Notes: generated by a model from the sequence alone, not told the origin. A stretch of DNA of 10,918 nucleotides from Actinomycetota bacterium (GCA_005885165.1 VAXR01000157.1:1-10918), one strand, 5' to 3'. Positions 1 to 6,919 are shown, counted from the first letter of the stretch. Numbers and translations are program-made.

Positions 1-42
1 CTCTACGGTGCGGAATCCGCCCTATACGGCGCGGAATCGGCC
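1..42. repeat. two-copy 21-bp tandem repeat after rapZ
   Basis: Positions 1-21 and 22-42 are tandem copies with 18 of 21 bases identical, and the first 5-8 bases of a third copy overlap the rapZ stop codon at 43-50. Each unit contains an imperfect palindrome centred on GCGGAATCCGC or its variant. The array is cut by the window edge, so the copy number is unknown. It lies just downstream of rapZ and could be a small extragenic repeat or part of a transcript end; no T-run is seen. Confidence 0.6.
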
Positions 43-951
43 CTACGGCCGGCGGGGCGGCTTGTCCACGTCGCGGTGGATCACCTCGACCATGTACTCG
101 CCGCGCTCCGAGTACTCGCGCGCGAGCCGCTCGCCGATCACAACCGAGCGGTGCCTGCCGCCCGTGCAGCCGATGCCGACCGTGAGGTGTGCCTTGCCCT
201 CGCGCACGTACGCGGGGAGCAGGTAGTCGAGCAGCGGGATCAGGTGGTCGTAGAAGTCGGCGATCCCGTCGGAGCGCTCCACGTAGTCGATCACCTGCTC
301 GTCCAGCCCGGTCAGCTCGCGAAGCTCCGACTCGTAGTGCGGGTTCGGGAGGAAGCGCACGTCGAAGAGGAGGTCGGCGTCGCGCGGCGCGCCGTGCTTG
401 TAGCCGTAGGTGAGGAAGGTGACCGCGAGCTTGCCGCGCACGCCCTGGGGCAGCATCTTGTCGGCCACCACCTTGCGCAGGCGCGAGGCCGAGAGGTCGC
501 TCGTGTCGATCACGACGTCTGCCTGCTCGCGAACCGGTGACAGGAGGTTGCGGGTCTCCTTGAAGCGGCGCAGCAGCACCTCCTCGGAGGCGTCGAGGAA
601 CAGCACGCGGTGACGCACGCCGTCGGCGTCGAGCTGGTCGAGCACCCGCTGGATGGCCTCGAAGTACGTGCCGCCGCGCACGTCGCAGACCACCGCCGCC
701 CGCTCGACCTTGCTCCCCTCGTGCGCGAACAGCTGGGACAGCGAGGCGATCATCTCGGGCGGCAGGTTGTCGACGCAGAAGTAGCCGGCGTCCTCGAAGC
801 AGGCCATCGCCTGCGACTTGCCCGCCCCGGAGAACCCGGTGATGATCACGAAGTCGTCGATCCCGCCGGTCGGCTGGGGCTCCCCGTCGCGCTCGCGCGC
901 GCGCCGCTCCCCCCTCATCCGGTCGAGGAAGCCGGTGCGCTCCCGGGTCAT
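43..951 (-). CDS. rapZ: RNase adapter / nucleotide-binding protein RapZ (YvcJ family)
   Basis: P-loop nucleotide-binding protein of the RapZ/YvcJ family. In E. coli RapZ guides GlmZ sRNA to RNase E; in Gram-positives YvcJ binds and hydrolyses nucleotides and its role is less clear. The 302-residue product has a Walker A motif GFSGAGKS at 39-46, the conserved CVDNLPP, DVRGG and GYKHG (183-187) motifs, and the C-terminal signature GCTGGRHRS (261-269). I chose ATG 951 because the AAGGA at 961-965 lies 9 nt upstream; GTG 957, only 3 nt from it, would add two residues. About 30 poorly conserved residues precede the P-loop. The gene follows uvrC by a few bases, so the two are probably co-transcribed, as in the uvrC-yvcJ-yvcK-whiA cluster of actinobacteria. 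Oddity: RFKETR is followed at once by NLLSPVREQADVVIDTSDL, so roughly 22 residues normally carrying an RRHPL motif are missing after residue 134. Confidence 0.95.
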   Translation of the reverse strand: MTRERTGFLDRMRGERRARERDGEPQPTGGIDDFVIITGFSGAGKSQAMACFEDAGYFCVDNLPPEMIASLSQLFAHEGSKVERAAVVCDVRGGTYFEAIQRVLDQLDADGVRHRVLFLDASEEVLLRRFKETRNLLSPVREQADVVIDTSDLSASRLRKVVADKMLPQGVRGKLAVTFLTYGYKHGAPRDADLLFDVRFLPNPHYESELRELTGLDEQVIDYVERSDGIADFYDHLIPLLDYLLPAYVREGKAHLTVGIGCTGGRHRSVVIGERLAREYSERGEYMVEVIHRDVDKPPRRP

Positions 952-966
952 CTTCACAGGTCCTTA

Positions 967-2847
967 CTACCTGATCTTGTGGACGTACTCGTAAATATCT
1001 CGTGCAACCTTCCCTGGAACACCCGAAACGGCCTCCAGTTCCTCTCGCGACGCCTGGAGGAAGCGCTCGGGTGTACCGAAGTGCTGCAATAGCAGGCGCT
1101 TTCGCGCGGGGAGCTCGTCGAGGACGGAGCGCGTCATCGCCCGGTCGCGCCGCCCGCGGTGGAACTCGATCGCGAAGCGGTGCGCCTCGTCGCGCACGCG
1201 CTGCAGCAGCTGGAGCGCGGGTGAGTCGTGCGGCAGGACGAGCGGGTCGCGGCGGCCGGGGAGGAAGACCTCCTCGATCCGCTTGGCCAGGCTGACCACC
1301 GTCACCCCCATGTCGCGGAACGGCCCGAGCGCCTCGAGGCCGGACGAGAGCTGCCCCTTGCCGCCGTCGATCACGATCAGCCCGGGCGCGGCGGCGAAGC
1401 TCGCGTCGTAGTCGCGCTCGTGCGGCGAGCGCTCGCGCTGGGCCACGTACTGGGCCATCCGCCGCGACAGGACCTCCCCCATCGCCGCGAAGTCGTCCTG
1501 CTGCGTGTCGCGGATGCCGAAGCGCCGGTAGTCCGACTTCTTCGGGGCGGCGCCCTCGAACACCACCATCGACGCCACTGTGTGCGTCTCGCCGAGGTTC
1601 GAGATGTCGAAGCACTCGATCCGCATGGGGATGGTCTCCATGCCGAGGACCGCCTGCAGGAGCTCGAGCGCCTCGATCCGCTGCACGCGGCGCCGCTCCG
1701 AGCGCAGCCGGTCCTGGTCGAGCGCCAGCCGCGCGTTGCGCTCGGCGAGCTCGAAGATGCGGCGCTTGTCGCCGCGCTCGGCGTGGCGGATCTCGACCGG
1801 CGCACCGCGCCGGTCGCCGAGGGCCTCCGCGATCGCCTCGCCGTTGAGGGCGGCGACGTCGCGCTCGACGATCACGTGCGGCGGGATCGCCGGCGACGTC
1901 GCGTAGTACTGGAGCACGAACTCCTCGGCGACCTCGCGCTCGTCGCGGCCCGCCTGGTTGTCGAGGTAGAAGCTCTGCCTGTCGGCCAGGACGCCGTCGC
2001 GCACCTGGAACACCTGGGCGTTGGCGTCGGTCCCCTCCGCGGCCACCGCGATTGCATCGAGCGTGCCGACGGACGAGTTCGAGATCCGCTGGCGCTCGAG
2101 CAGCGAGCGGACGGCCTTCAGCCGGTTGCGGTACATCGCCGCCTGCTCGAACTCCTGCGCGTCGGCGGCGCGGTGCATCTCCTCCTCGAGGTCGCGCTCG
2201 ATCTGCCGGTAGCGGCCGGAGAGGAAGGCCACGATCTTGTCGATGCTCTCCCGGTAGCCGGCGGCATCGATGTAGCCGACGCACGGCGCCTGGCAGCGCT
2301 TGATGAAGTAGTCGAGGCACGGGCTGCCCGAGGCCCGGCCCGGCTCGGCCCCGTCGCAGGTCCGGTACTGGAAGACCTTCCCGAGCAGGTCGAGCGTCTC
2401 GCGCACCCGCTTTGCGTTCGAGAACGGGCCAAAGTACGCGCGGCCGCGGCGGTGCTTCTCGCGCGTGAAGTACACGCGCGGGAACTCCTCGTCCAGGGAG
2501 ATCGCGATGTACGGGTACGACTTGTCGTCGCGGAGGCGGACGTTGTAGCGAGGCCGGTACTGGCGGATGAAGTTCTGCTCCGCGAGGAGCGCCTCCGCCT
2601 CGGTCTGCGTAGCGATGAAGTCGATGTGCTCGACCTCGTCGAGCAGGCCGTGGGCGCCCTTCGTCGAGGGGCTCGAGAAGTGCGAAGCTACTCGCTTCTT
2701 GACCGACTTCGCCTTGCCCACGTAGAGCACGCGACGGCGCGAGTCGCGGAAGAGGTAGACGCCGGGCGCATCGGGGAGCGCGCGCCGCTGAGCCGCGATC
2801 CGCTCGCTGCGATCGCTCTCTGGAAGGTCCGTCGCCGCCTGTGTCAT
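967..2847 (-). CDS. uvrC: excinuclease ABC subunit UvrC
   Basis: UvrC makes both incisions around a DNA lesion after UvrA/UvrB recognition in nucleotide excision repair; it is cytoplasmic. The 626-residue length is normal. The N-terminal GIY-YIG domain spans about 24-105 (GVYLF at 29-33, YVGKAKS at 42-48, candidate catalytic Glu90 in LLAEQNFI). Four cysteines at 164, 177, 185 and 189 match the positions that bind an Fe-S cluster in E. coli UvrC. A UVR motif for UvrB contact lies at about 218-250. The RNase H-like nuclease domain carries Asp414 (CFDISN), Asp494 (VIDGGKGQ) and His556 (DEAHRFAI). A C-terminal helix-hairpin-helix pair lies at about 577-625. Start is ATG 2847. Oddity: the first hairpin reads DELPARKRLL, lacking the usual GIGP between LP and AR, while the second (VSGVPGKVA) is intact. 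The gene is divergent from the SDR gene and leads the uvrC-rapZ unit. Confidence 0.97.
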   Translation of the reverse strand: MTQAATDLPESDRSERIAAQRRALPDAPGVYLFRDSRRRVLYVGKAKSVKKRVASHFSSPSTKGAHGLLDEVEHIDFIATQTEAEALLAEQNFIRQYRPRYNVRLRDDKSYPYIAISLDEEFPRVYFTREKHRRGRAYFGPFSNAKRVRETLDLLGKVFQYRTCDGAEPGRASGSPCLDYFIKRCQAPCVGYIDAAGYRESIDKIVAFLSGRYRQIERDLEEEMHRAADAQEFEQAAMYRNRLKAVRSLLERQRISNSSVGTLDAIAVAAEGTDANAQVFQVRDGVLADRQSFYLDNQAGRDEREVAEEFVLQYYATSPAIPPHVIVERDVAALNGEAIAEALGDRRGAPVEIRHAERGDKRRIFELAERNARLALDQDRLRSERRRVQRIEALELLQAVLGMETIPMRIECFDISNLGETHTVASMVVFEGAAPKKSDYRRFGIRDTQQDDFAAMGEVLSRRMAQYVAQRERSPHERDYDASFAAAPGLIVIDGGKGQLSSGLEALGPFRDMGVTVVSLAKRIEEVFLPGRRDPLVLPHDSPALQLLQRVRDEAHRFAIEFHRGRRDRAMTRSVLDELPARKRLLLQHFGTPERFLQASREELEAVSGVPGKVARDIYEYVHKIR

Positions 2848-2893
2848 GCGTCTTCATTCGAGGATACGGCCGGGCGGGATACGCTCCACGGCC
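2848..2893. promoter_or_regulatory. divergent promoter region between uvrC and SDR gene
   Basis: Only 46 bp separate the two divergent start codons, so both promoters must lie here or inside the genes. A TANNNT -10-like hexamer is seen for each strand: TATCCT on the minus strand (2866 to 2861) facing uvrC and TACGCT on the plus strand (2880-2885) facing the SDR gene. Either would give a leader of only a few bases. Neither start has a clear Shine-Dalgarno sequence, which fits leaderless or near-leaderless transcripts. No good -35 was recognised. Confidence 0.3.
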
Positions 2894-3889
2894 ATGGCGG
2901 AGGGAGCCGCATTCGTCACCGGAGGCTCCGGCTTCATCGGCGGCCGGCTGATCCGCAGGCTGGTCGCGGACGGGGTCGACGTGCGCGCGCTGGCGCGCTC
3001 CGAGCGCTCCGCGGCGGCCGTCGAGGAGGCGGGCGCCACGGCCGTCTCCGGCGATCTCGACGACCGCGACACCATGCGCGCGGGCGCCGAGGGGTGCGAG
3101 CTGGCGTTCCACGCGGCCGCGCACCTGGGCGTCTGGGGGAAGCGCGAGGACTTCGAGCGCGGCAACGTGATCGGGACCGAGAACGTCCTCGGCGCCTGCC
3201 GCGACGCCGCCGTGCGCCGCTTCGTCCACGTCGGCACCGAGGCCGCGCTGCTCGCCGGCGAGCCGCTCGTGAACGTCGATGAGACCGCGCCCTTGCGGCC
3301 GGACTCCAAGGCCCTGTACGCGTCGACCAAGGCGCGCGCGGAGCAGGCGGTGCGATCGGCTGCCGGAGACGGCTTCGAGACCGTGGTGGTCCGGCCGCGG
3401 TTCGTGTGGGGGACCGGCGACACCACGCTGCTCCCCGGCCTGGTCGAGGCGGTCAAGCGCGGGCGCTTCTCATGGATCGACGGCGGCCGTCACCGCACCT
3501 CGACCACGCACGTGGAGAACGCGGTGGAGGGGCTCGTGCTCGGCGCCGAGCGGGGCCGCTCGGGCGAGGCCTACTTCGTGACCGACGGCGAGCCGGTCGT
3601 CTTCCGCGACATCGTCACCCGGCTGCTCGAGACGCAGGCGGTCACGCCCCCGGACAAGAACGCGCCGCGGGCGGTGGTGGCGGCGCTGGCCGCGGCCGGC
3701 GAGACGGCCTGGCGGGTGCTCCCGCTGCCGGGCGAGCCGCCCGTGACCCGGTTCGCCTACTGGGTCGCCGCACTCGAGACGACGATCGACATCTCGAAGG
3801 CGCGCTCGGAGCTCGGCTACGCGCCGGTGAAGTCGATCGACGACGGGATGGAGGAGTTACGCAGGGAGGAAGCGGCGGCACCGCCATGA
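2894..3889 (+). CDS. NAD-dependent epimerase/dehydratase (extended SDR)
   Basis: A 331-residue extended short-chain dehydrogenase/reductase with an N-terminal Rossmann fold. The glycine motif TGGSGFIG is at 9-16, an acidic GDLDD follows at 53-57 (adenine-ring region), and the catalytic YxxxK is Tyr142/Lys146 (YASTK), with Thr115 near the usual Ser/Thr position. The RPRFVWG segment at 168-174 and the C-terminal ELGYAP motif are typical of the epimerase/3-beta-HSD/dihydroflavonol reductase-like group. It probably oxidises or reduces a sugar-nucleotide, sterol-like or other hydroxy/keto substrate, but the exact substrate cannot be read from sequence. ATG 2894 is preferred because the protein then begins directly before the first beta strand; an in-frame ATG at 2846 would overlap the uvrC start codon. 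Its TGA overlaps the ATG of the next gene (ATGA at 3886-3889), so they are likely translationally coupled, possibly in a surface-glycan or lipid pathway. Confidence 0.9.
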   Translation: MAEGAAFVTGGSGFIGGRLIRRLVADGVDVRALARSERSAAAVEEAGATAVSGDLDDRDTMRAGAEGCELAFHAAAHLGVWGKREDFERGNVIGTENVLGACRDAAVRRFVHVGTEAALLAGEPLVNVDETAPLRPDSKALYASTKARAEQAVRSAAGDGFETVVVRPRFVWGTGDTTLLPGLVEAVKRGRFSWIDGGRHRTSTTHVENAVEGLVLGAERGRSGEAYFVTDGEPVVFRDIVTRLLETQAVTPPDKNAPRAVVAALAAAGETAWRVLPLPGEPPVTRFAYWVAALETTIDISKARSELGYAPVKSIDDGMEELRREEAAAPP

Positions 3890-5142
3890 TCGCGCGGGTC
3901 GCGACCGTAACGTCGCGACCACCTGGCCTTCGCAGGACGCTCAACAGCGCGCGTGCGTTTGCGCGAACGCCGCCCGCCGCCGCAGCGATGCGGGTGTTCG
4001 CTGTCTCCCGCACCGCCGTGTTCCTAATCGCGTTCTACGCGGCCCTGCCGCTGTATCAGCGCGGCACGGGCGTGCCCCGGCTGATCGTTCCCGACGCGTC
4101 TCTGGACCGTCTGGTGGCACCGTTCGGCCGCCTCAACCTGGTGTTCGCGCCGCTCGCGAAGTGGGATGCGCTCTGGTACCTGAAGATCGCGCACGACGGC
4201 TACTCGTACCCGCGCACCAGGGGCTTCTTCCCGCTCTATCCGATGGTCGTCAAGGCCGTGGCGGGGTTCAGCAGCTCGCCGCGCGCACTGCTGGTCGCCA
4301 GCTACGTGGTCGCGCTCGCGGCATTCGCCGGGGCCCTCTACTTCCTGTACCGGCTGGTCGATCTGGAGCTCGGCGCGGCGGCCGCCAGGAACACGCTGTG
4401 GCTGATCGCGTTCTTCCCCGCGGCGTTCGTCTTCGGCGCGCCGTACCCGGAGAGCCTGTTCCTCCTGCTCTCGGTTGGCGCCTTCTACGCGGCCCGCACC
4501 GATCGCTGGGCCGTCGCGGGACTGCTGACGCTGCTCGCTTCGGCCACCCGCGCCGCGGGCGTGCTCCTCCTGATTCCGCTCGCGCTGATCTACCTCTACG
4601 GCCCGCGCCGGCGCACCGACCCGCAGGCGCCGCGCAAGCGCCGCCACCAGCGTTACCCGATTCGGCGGGACGCACTGTGGCTAGGGCTGGCGCCGCTTGG
4701 ATTCGTGGCCTTCATCGCCTACCTCGGGATCGCGCACGGCGACGTCGCGCTCGCCGGGCACCACGTCCGGCTCACCGAAGGCGGCTTCTTCCACATCGTC
4801 GACCGGGCGTTCTCCGCCGTCCCGAGCCTGCTCGGCCAGCCGCACGGGACCGATCTCCGCCCTGCGCAGGCGATCGGGTCGTTCGGATTCCTGCTGCTCG
4901 CGATCGCAGCCACGGTCGGGGCGCTCCGCCGCCTTCCGGCGGCCTACGGCGTGTACTCCGCCGCGGTGCTCGTGCTCGCGCTCTCGCGCGGCGCCGTCGT
5001 CGCCCTCCCGCGTTACCTGGCCGTGGTCTTCCCGCGGCGAGCGGGGGATCACCTCGGCGGTCCTGGCCGTCTCCGCGACGCTGCTCGGGGTCTTCACCTA
5101 CCAGTTCGCAACGTGGAACTTCGTCGGATGACATGCGGATAG
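3886..5142 (+). CDS. PIG-V-like (GT76) mannosyltransferase family membrane protein, probable frameshift near 3' end
   Basis: A multi-pass membrane protein (418 residues as read) resembling the PIG-V mannosyltransferases that use polyprenyl-phosphate sugars. The luminal-loop signature WDALWYLKIAHDGY at 93-106 is followed by FFPLYP (114-119), and FFPAAFVFGAPYPESLF (176-192) is also characteristic. Hydrophobic segments lie at about 36-56, 131-157, 170-201, 207-237, 263-283, 330-347 and 354-382. The start ATG 3886 overlaps the preceding stop; ATG 3988 is an alternative that trims 34 residues before the first membrane segment. After PRYLAVVFP (about residue 383) the frame turns basic and soluble-looking, whereas the +1-shifted frame continues with a hydrophobic helix, TSAVLAVSATLLGVFTYQF, ending at TGA 5129-5131, one base before the next ATG. 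This suggests an extra base, for example in the five-G run 5043-5047, or a small deletion. The expected LF..LA stretch after FP is also missing. Substrate unknown. Confidence 0.85.
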   Translation: MIARVATVTSRPPGLRRTLNSARAFARTPPAAAAMRVFAVSRTAVFLIAFYAALPLYQRGTGVPRLIVPDASLDRLVAPFGRLNLVFAPLAKWDALWYLKIAHDGYSYPRTRGFFPLYPMVVKAVAGFSSSPRALLVASYVVALAAFAGALYFLYRLVDLELGAAAARNTLWLIAFFPAAFVFGAPYPESLFLLLSVGAFYAARTDRWAVAGLLTLLASATRAAGVLLLIPLALIYLYGPRRRTDPQAPRKRRHQRYPIRRDALWLGLAPLGFVAFIAYLGIAHGDVALAGHHVRLTEGGFFHIVDRAFSAVPSLLGQPHGTDLRPAQAIGSFGFLLLAIAATVGALRRLPAAYGVYSAAVLVLALSRGAVVALPRYLAVVFPRRAGDHLGGPGRLRDAARGLHLPVRNVELRRMTCG

Positions 5143-5873
5143 CGGTCGTCTCAGACGTCCACGGCAGCCTCACGCCGCTCGAGGAAGTCGTCGGCGACAT
5201 CGAGCGGCAGGCGCCGGACCTCGTGATCTGCGGCGGGGACCTCGTGTTGATGGGTCCGCAGCCCGCCGAGGTGATCGACCTCGTGCGCGAGCTGGGCTGG
5301 CCAGGGGTCGTCGGCAACACGGACGAGATGCTCTGGCGTCCGGAGCTCCGAGCCGTGCGGCTGGAGCAGGCTCCGCGGCTCCGGGCGCTCACGGAGGTGA
5401 TGTTCGACCGCTACCCGCCGTTCACCAGCGAGCGCCTGGGCGAGGAGCGGCTCGACTGGCTACGGGCGCTCCCCGAGGAGCACCGGGTGGACGAGCTGTG
5501 CGTCCTGCACGCGAGCCCCGGAGACCTGTGGCGCGCGCCCATGCCCGACGCCGACGACGACAAGCTCGAGCGCACCTACGGCGGCCTCGGCGCGCGCGTC
5601 GTCGTGTACGGGCACATCCACAGGCCGTACGTGCGCGAGGTCGGGGACGCCCTCGTGGTCGCGAACAGCGGCAGCGTCGGCGTCCCCTGGGACGGCGACC
5701 CGCGCGCCTCCTATCTCCTGATCGAGGACGGGCGGCCGCGGATCGTGCGCGTCGAGTACGACATTGAGCGCGAGGTGGCCCTCCTCGAGTCGTCCGGCCA
5801 TCCCGACGTGCCGCGCCTGGCTGAGATGCGGCGGCGCGGCCGCCCGTTGCCGGTCGAGGAGTGGTCCCGCTAG
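5133..5873 (+). CDS. metallophosphoesterase (calcineurin-like, YfcE/MJ0936 type)
   Basis: A 246-residue cytoplasmic metal-dependent phosphoesterase. All five blocks of the calcineurin-like fold are present: DVH (Asp8, His10), GGD (Asp36), GNTDE (Asn62), LHASPGD (His126) and GHIH (His161, His163), with the late NSGSVG motif at 178-183. GNTD in place of GNHD is typical of the YfcE/MJ0936-like branch, whose members hydrolyse phosphodiesters or phosphomonoesters; the physiological substrate is not evident. ATG 5133 lies one base after the TGA that the hydrophobic reading frame of the upstream membrane protein would use, and 10 bp inside the frame actually open there. Expression is therefore probably coupled to the SDR and PIG-V-like genes. 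No internal damage is seen; the catalytic set is complete. No own SD sequence was found. Confidence 0.93.
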   Translation: MRIAVVSDVHGSLTPLEEVVGDIERQAPDLVICGGDLVLMGPQPAEVIDLVRELGWPGVVGNTDEMLWRPELRAVRLEQAPRLRALTEVMFDRYPPFTSERLGEERLDWLRALPEEHRVDELCVLHASPGDLWRAPMPDADDDKLERTYGGLGARVVVYGHIHRPYVREVGDALVVANSGSVGVPWDGDPRASYLLIEDGRPRIVRVEYDIEREVALLESSGHPDVPRLAEMRRRGRPLPVEEWSR

Positions 5874-5935
5874 CCGCTGGCGCTGCCCGGCGCTGCGACG
5901 CCGCCACCGGGTCACCGAATGTTGCTGGTACTCTG

Positions 5936-5950
5936 CATACCGCCGGTATG
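5936..5950. promoter_or_regulatory. perfect 15-bp palindrome, candidate TetR-type operator
   Basis: CATACCG-C-CGGTATG is a perfect inverted repeat with 7-bp arms around a single central base. It lies in the 107-bp gap before the hydrolase gene, 31 bp upstream of its ATG and just after a possible promoter (TTGCTG at 5922-5927 or TACTCT at 5929-5934). A short symmetric site here fits a repressor operator of the TetR kind, but no regulator gene is in the window. Confidence 0.5.
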
Positions 5951-5968
5951 GCGGAGCGTCGATTCACC

Positions 5969-5975
5969 AGGGGAG
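5969..5975 (+). promoter_or_regulatory. Shine-Dalgarno sequence fixing the hydrolase start
   Basis: AGGGGAG ends 5 bases before ATG 5981 and is the best ribosome site in this part of the window. It shows that translation of the hydrolase was meant to begin at 5981, in a frame different from that of the hydrolase body, supporting a frameshift. Confidence 0.6.
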
Positions 5976-5980
5976 ACGGG

Positions 5981-6792
5981 ATGAAGCAGCTCGAGCTGTC
6001 TCCCGGCCAGGCGTGCTCGTCGACGGGACGCTCTGGCGCAACGTCACGCCGCCGCTCGAGGGTCGGTTCCGGTGCATCGTCCCGGACTGGCCGCTCGGCT
6101 CGCACACGCTGCCGATGAAGCCCGAGGCGGACATCACGCCGCGCGGCGTGTCACGCCTGATCGGGGAGCTCCTCGAGGCGCTCGACCTGAGCGGCGCGAC
6201 CTTGGTCGCGAACGACACCGGCGGCGCGCTCACCCAGATGCTCGCCGTGGAGCGGCCGGAGCGGATCGCGCGGATCGTCCTCACCCCCTGCGACTGCTTC
6301 GACAACTTCTTCCCGCCGCTGTTCAAGCCGCTGCAATACGCGGCGCGCGTCCCGGGCGCCCTGAACGGCCTGATCCAACCGCTCCGGATCCGGCCGCTGC
6401 GGCGCCTGCCGATTGCGTTCGGCCGCCTCACCAAGCGGCCCGTGCCGGCCGAGGTGGGCGACGGCTGGCTCCGCCCGTTCCTCTCAAGCCGCGAGATCCG
6501 GCGCGACACCGCGCGGTTCCTCCGCGCGATCGATGCCAAGGACACGCTCGAGGCCGCCGAGCGGCTCTCGTCGTTCGACAGGCCCGTGCTCCTCGCGTGG
6601 GCGAGCGAGGATCGTGTGTTCCCGCTCGAGCACGCGCGGCGGCTCGCGGAGATTCTCCCCGACGCCCGCATCGCGGAGATTCCGGACAGCTACTCGTTCG
6701 TACCCGAAGACCAGCCGGAACGACTCGCGGAGTTGATCCTGGAGTTCGCGGGGACGCCCAAATCAGCGGAACGCACAAGCTCGGCCGGCTGA
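5981..6792 (+). CDS. alpha/beta-fold hydrolase, frameshifted and missing its oxyanion segment
   Basis: The body (from about 6013 to 6792) is an alpha/beta hydrolase of the haloalkane dehalogenase/epoxide hydrolase-like group. DGTLWRNV opens helix A, the nucleophile elbow is VANDTGG with Asp as nucleophile, a cap region follows, the acid is probably the Asp in ASEDRVFP, and the C-terminus reads SFVPEDQPERLAELI. The catalytic His expected just before FVPED is Ser. The start with a good SD, ATG 5981, reads MKQLELSPG in frame 2, which matches the usual N-terminus of relatives, but the body is in frame 1; the usual stretch of roughly 15-20 residues ending in the HG oxyanion motif is missing between LSPG and VLVDGTLW. 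As it stands the gene is broken, or it starts at GTG 6013 to give 259 residues without the oxyanion strand. It has its own promoter region and palindrome, apart from the upstream operon. Confidence 0.75.
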
Positions 6793-6845
6793 CGCCCGGC
6801 CCGCGAAATTCGCCGAACACCCTGGCGAAATCGTCGGACCTGAGT

Positions 6846-6886
6846 TAGGTTCGATGTAGCTCGAAGGATTGCCCGAGGATGGGCAA
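6846..6886 (+). promoter_or_regulatory. possible promoter and two-hairpin leader before small membrane-protein pair
   Basis: The 127-bp gap between the hydrolase and the next gene holds a TANNNT hexamer (TAGGTT, 6846-6851), then two small hairpins in series: TTCGA/TCGAA (6850-6854 with 6861-6865) and TTGCCC/GGGCAA (6869-6874 with 6881-6886), both with 6-base loops. No T-run follows, so it is not a clear terminator. It matches no riboswitch class I recognise. Confidence 0.3.
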
Positions 6887-6919
6887 GGGGCGTCCAGGAT
6901 TCGCCGCCGGGAGTGACCA

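Noticed and set aside
2846..2893. Longer start for the SDR gene at ATG 2846
   Set aside because: It would overlap the uvrC start codon and add 16 residues before the Rossmann fold that relatives lack.
1228..3282. 684-codon open frame on the plus strand opposite uvrC
   Set aside because: It is antisense to a clear uvrC, has Arg/Ala/Val-rich composition and no recognisable motif, and runs into the SDR gene; long antisense frames are expected at this GC content.
3406..3885. Upstream extension of the PIG-V-like frame into the SDR gene
   Set aside because: It overlaps a well-supported gene in another frame and is Arg-rich without motif; the ATGA overlap at 3886 is the natural start.
6783..6801. 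Hairpin GGCCGG/CCGGCC around the hydrolase stop codon as a terminator
   Set aside because: The stem is only 6 bp, the stop codon is in the loop and no T-run follows; such GC stems are common by chance here.
6803..6833. Repeated GCGAAAT motif, also seen near 10475, as a shared promoter element
   Set aside because: Distance to the nearest -10-like hexamer differs (about 12 versus 28 bases), so it is not a consistent promoter part.
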